Below, piece after piece: positions 63,937-64,000 of a DNA stretch of 64,000 bases. The stretch covers positions 37,181,662 to 37,245,661 of the forward strand of contig CM057153.1 in NCBI GenBank assembly GCA_029962745.1, written 5' to 3'. The notes under the pieces are model-generated. The model was not told the DNA's origin. It searched no databases and saw only the letters and a list, made by a program, of their open reading frames with translations. Numbering within the stretch: the stretch's first letter is position 1; each line of letters opens with the position of its first letter. The position numbers and the translations under genes are program-made. Source of the stretch: Echinometra lucunter (lineage: Eukaryota > Echinodermata > Echinoidea > Camarodonta > Echinometridae).

Positions 63937-64000
63937 AGAAATAGGAGCCAGGATTGAGATGAATTCTTGCGATAATTTGCATGGCTTCAGGGCCTGTTTT

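Overview
This is a window of an animal nuclear genome: AT-rich, intron-rich, crowded with short inverted-repeat elements, and with no operon structure or bacterial-type gene spacing. Two conserved animal genes, both on the + strand, account for nearly all convincing coding sequence. The repeat style suggests a marine invertebrate deuterostome, most likely an echinoderm such as a sea urchin: dispersed TACATGTA motifs, many small foldback transposons, tRNA-derived SINEs, and arrays headed by a 'TGTCTCGCCCACC' motif. That assignment is inference; the sequence alone does not prove the taxon.

Region 1 (about 0.9-4.8 kb) is a complete six-exon coding region for an AIFM2/FSP1-type FAD oxidoreductase. 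It predicts 373 residues, keeps an N-terminal myristoylation motif, and keeps both nucleotide-binding folds. Upstream lie a degenerate SINE, a 134-bp foldback element and a better-preserved tRNA-derived SINE.

Region 2 (4.8-11.5 kb) holds no gene I can support. It has small foldback elements, homopolymer runs and a large TCA/ATC microsatellite block.

Region 3 (11.6-45.7 kb) is a TGF-beta superfamily type I receptor of the ALK4/5/7 (activin/nodal/TGF-beta) class. Its exons encode a signal peptide, a ten-cysteine activin-receptor ectodomain, a transmembrane/GS-box segment and a serine/threonine kinase whose L45 loop is of the SMAD2/3 type. Two further exons lie between the ectodomain and transmembrane exons and splice together in phase. 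They encode a mucin-like stalk with a dibasic RSKR site and a canonical Kunitz domain. The pair is a symmetric phase 1-1 cassette of 390 nt, so transcripts could include or skip it without losing frame. The transmembrane exon needs a one-base correction to stay open. Decayed tandem copies of two receptor exons (the GS-box exon and the L45-loop exon) survive in the introns. A candidate poly(A) signal near 54.16 kb would give a very long 3' UTR.

Region 4 (54.2-64.0 kb) has a 507-bp inverted-repeat element with an 8-bp target duplication, a CpG-richer stretch, and two possible exons of an unidentified third gene (56.40 and 63.78 kb) separated by a repeat-bearing intron.

The introns and spacers contain at least ten inverted-repeat or foldback elements, several with clear target-site duplications. 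Two satellite-like arrays repeat a perfect nuclear-receptor DR1 sequence in nearly every unit. The two identified genes have no evident functional link; they are simply neighbours.
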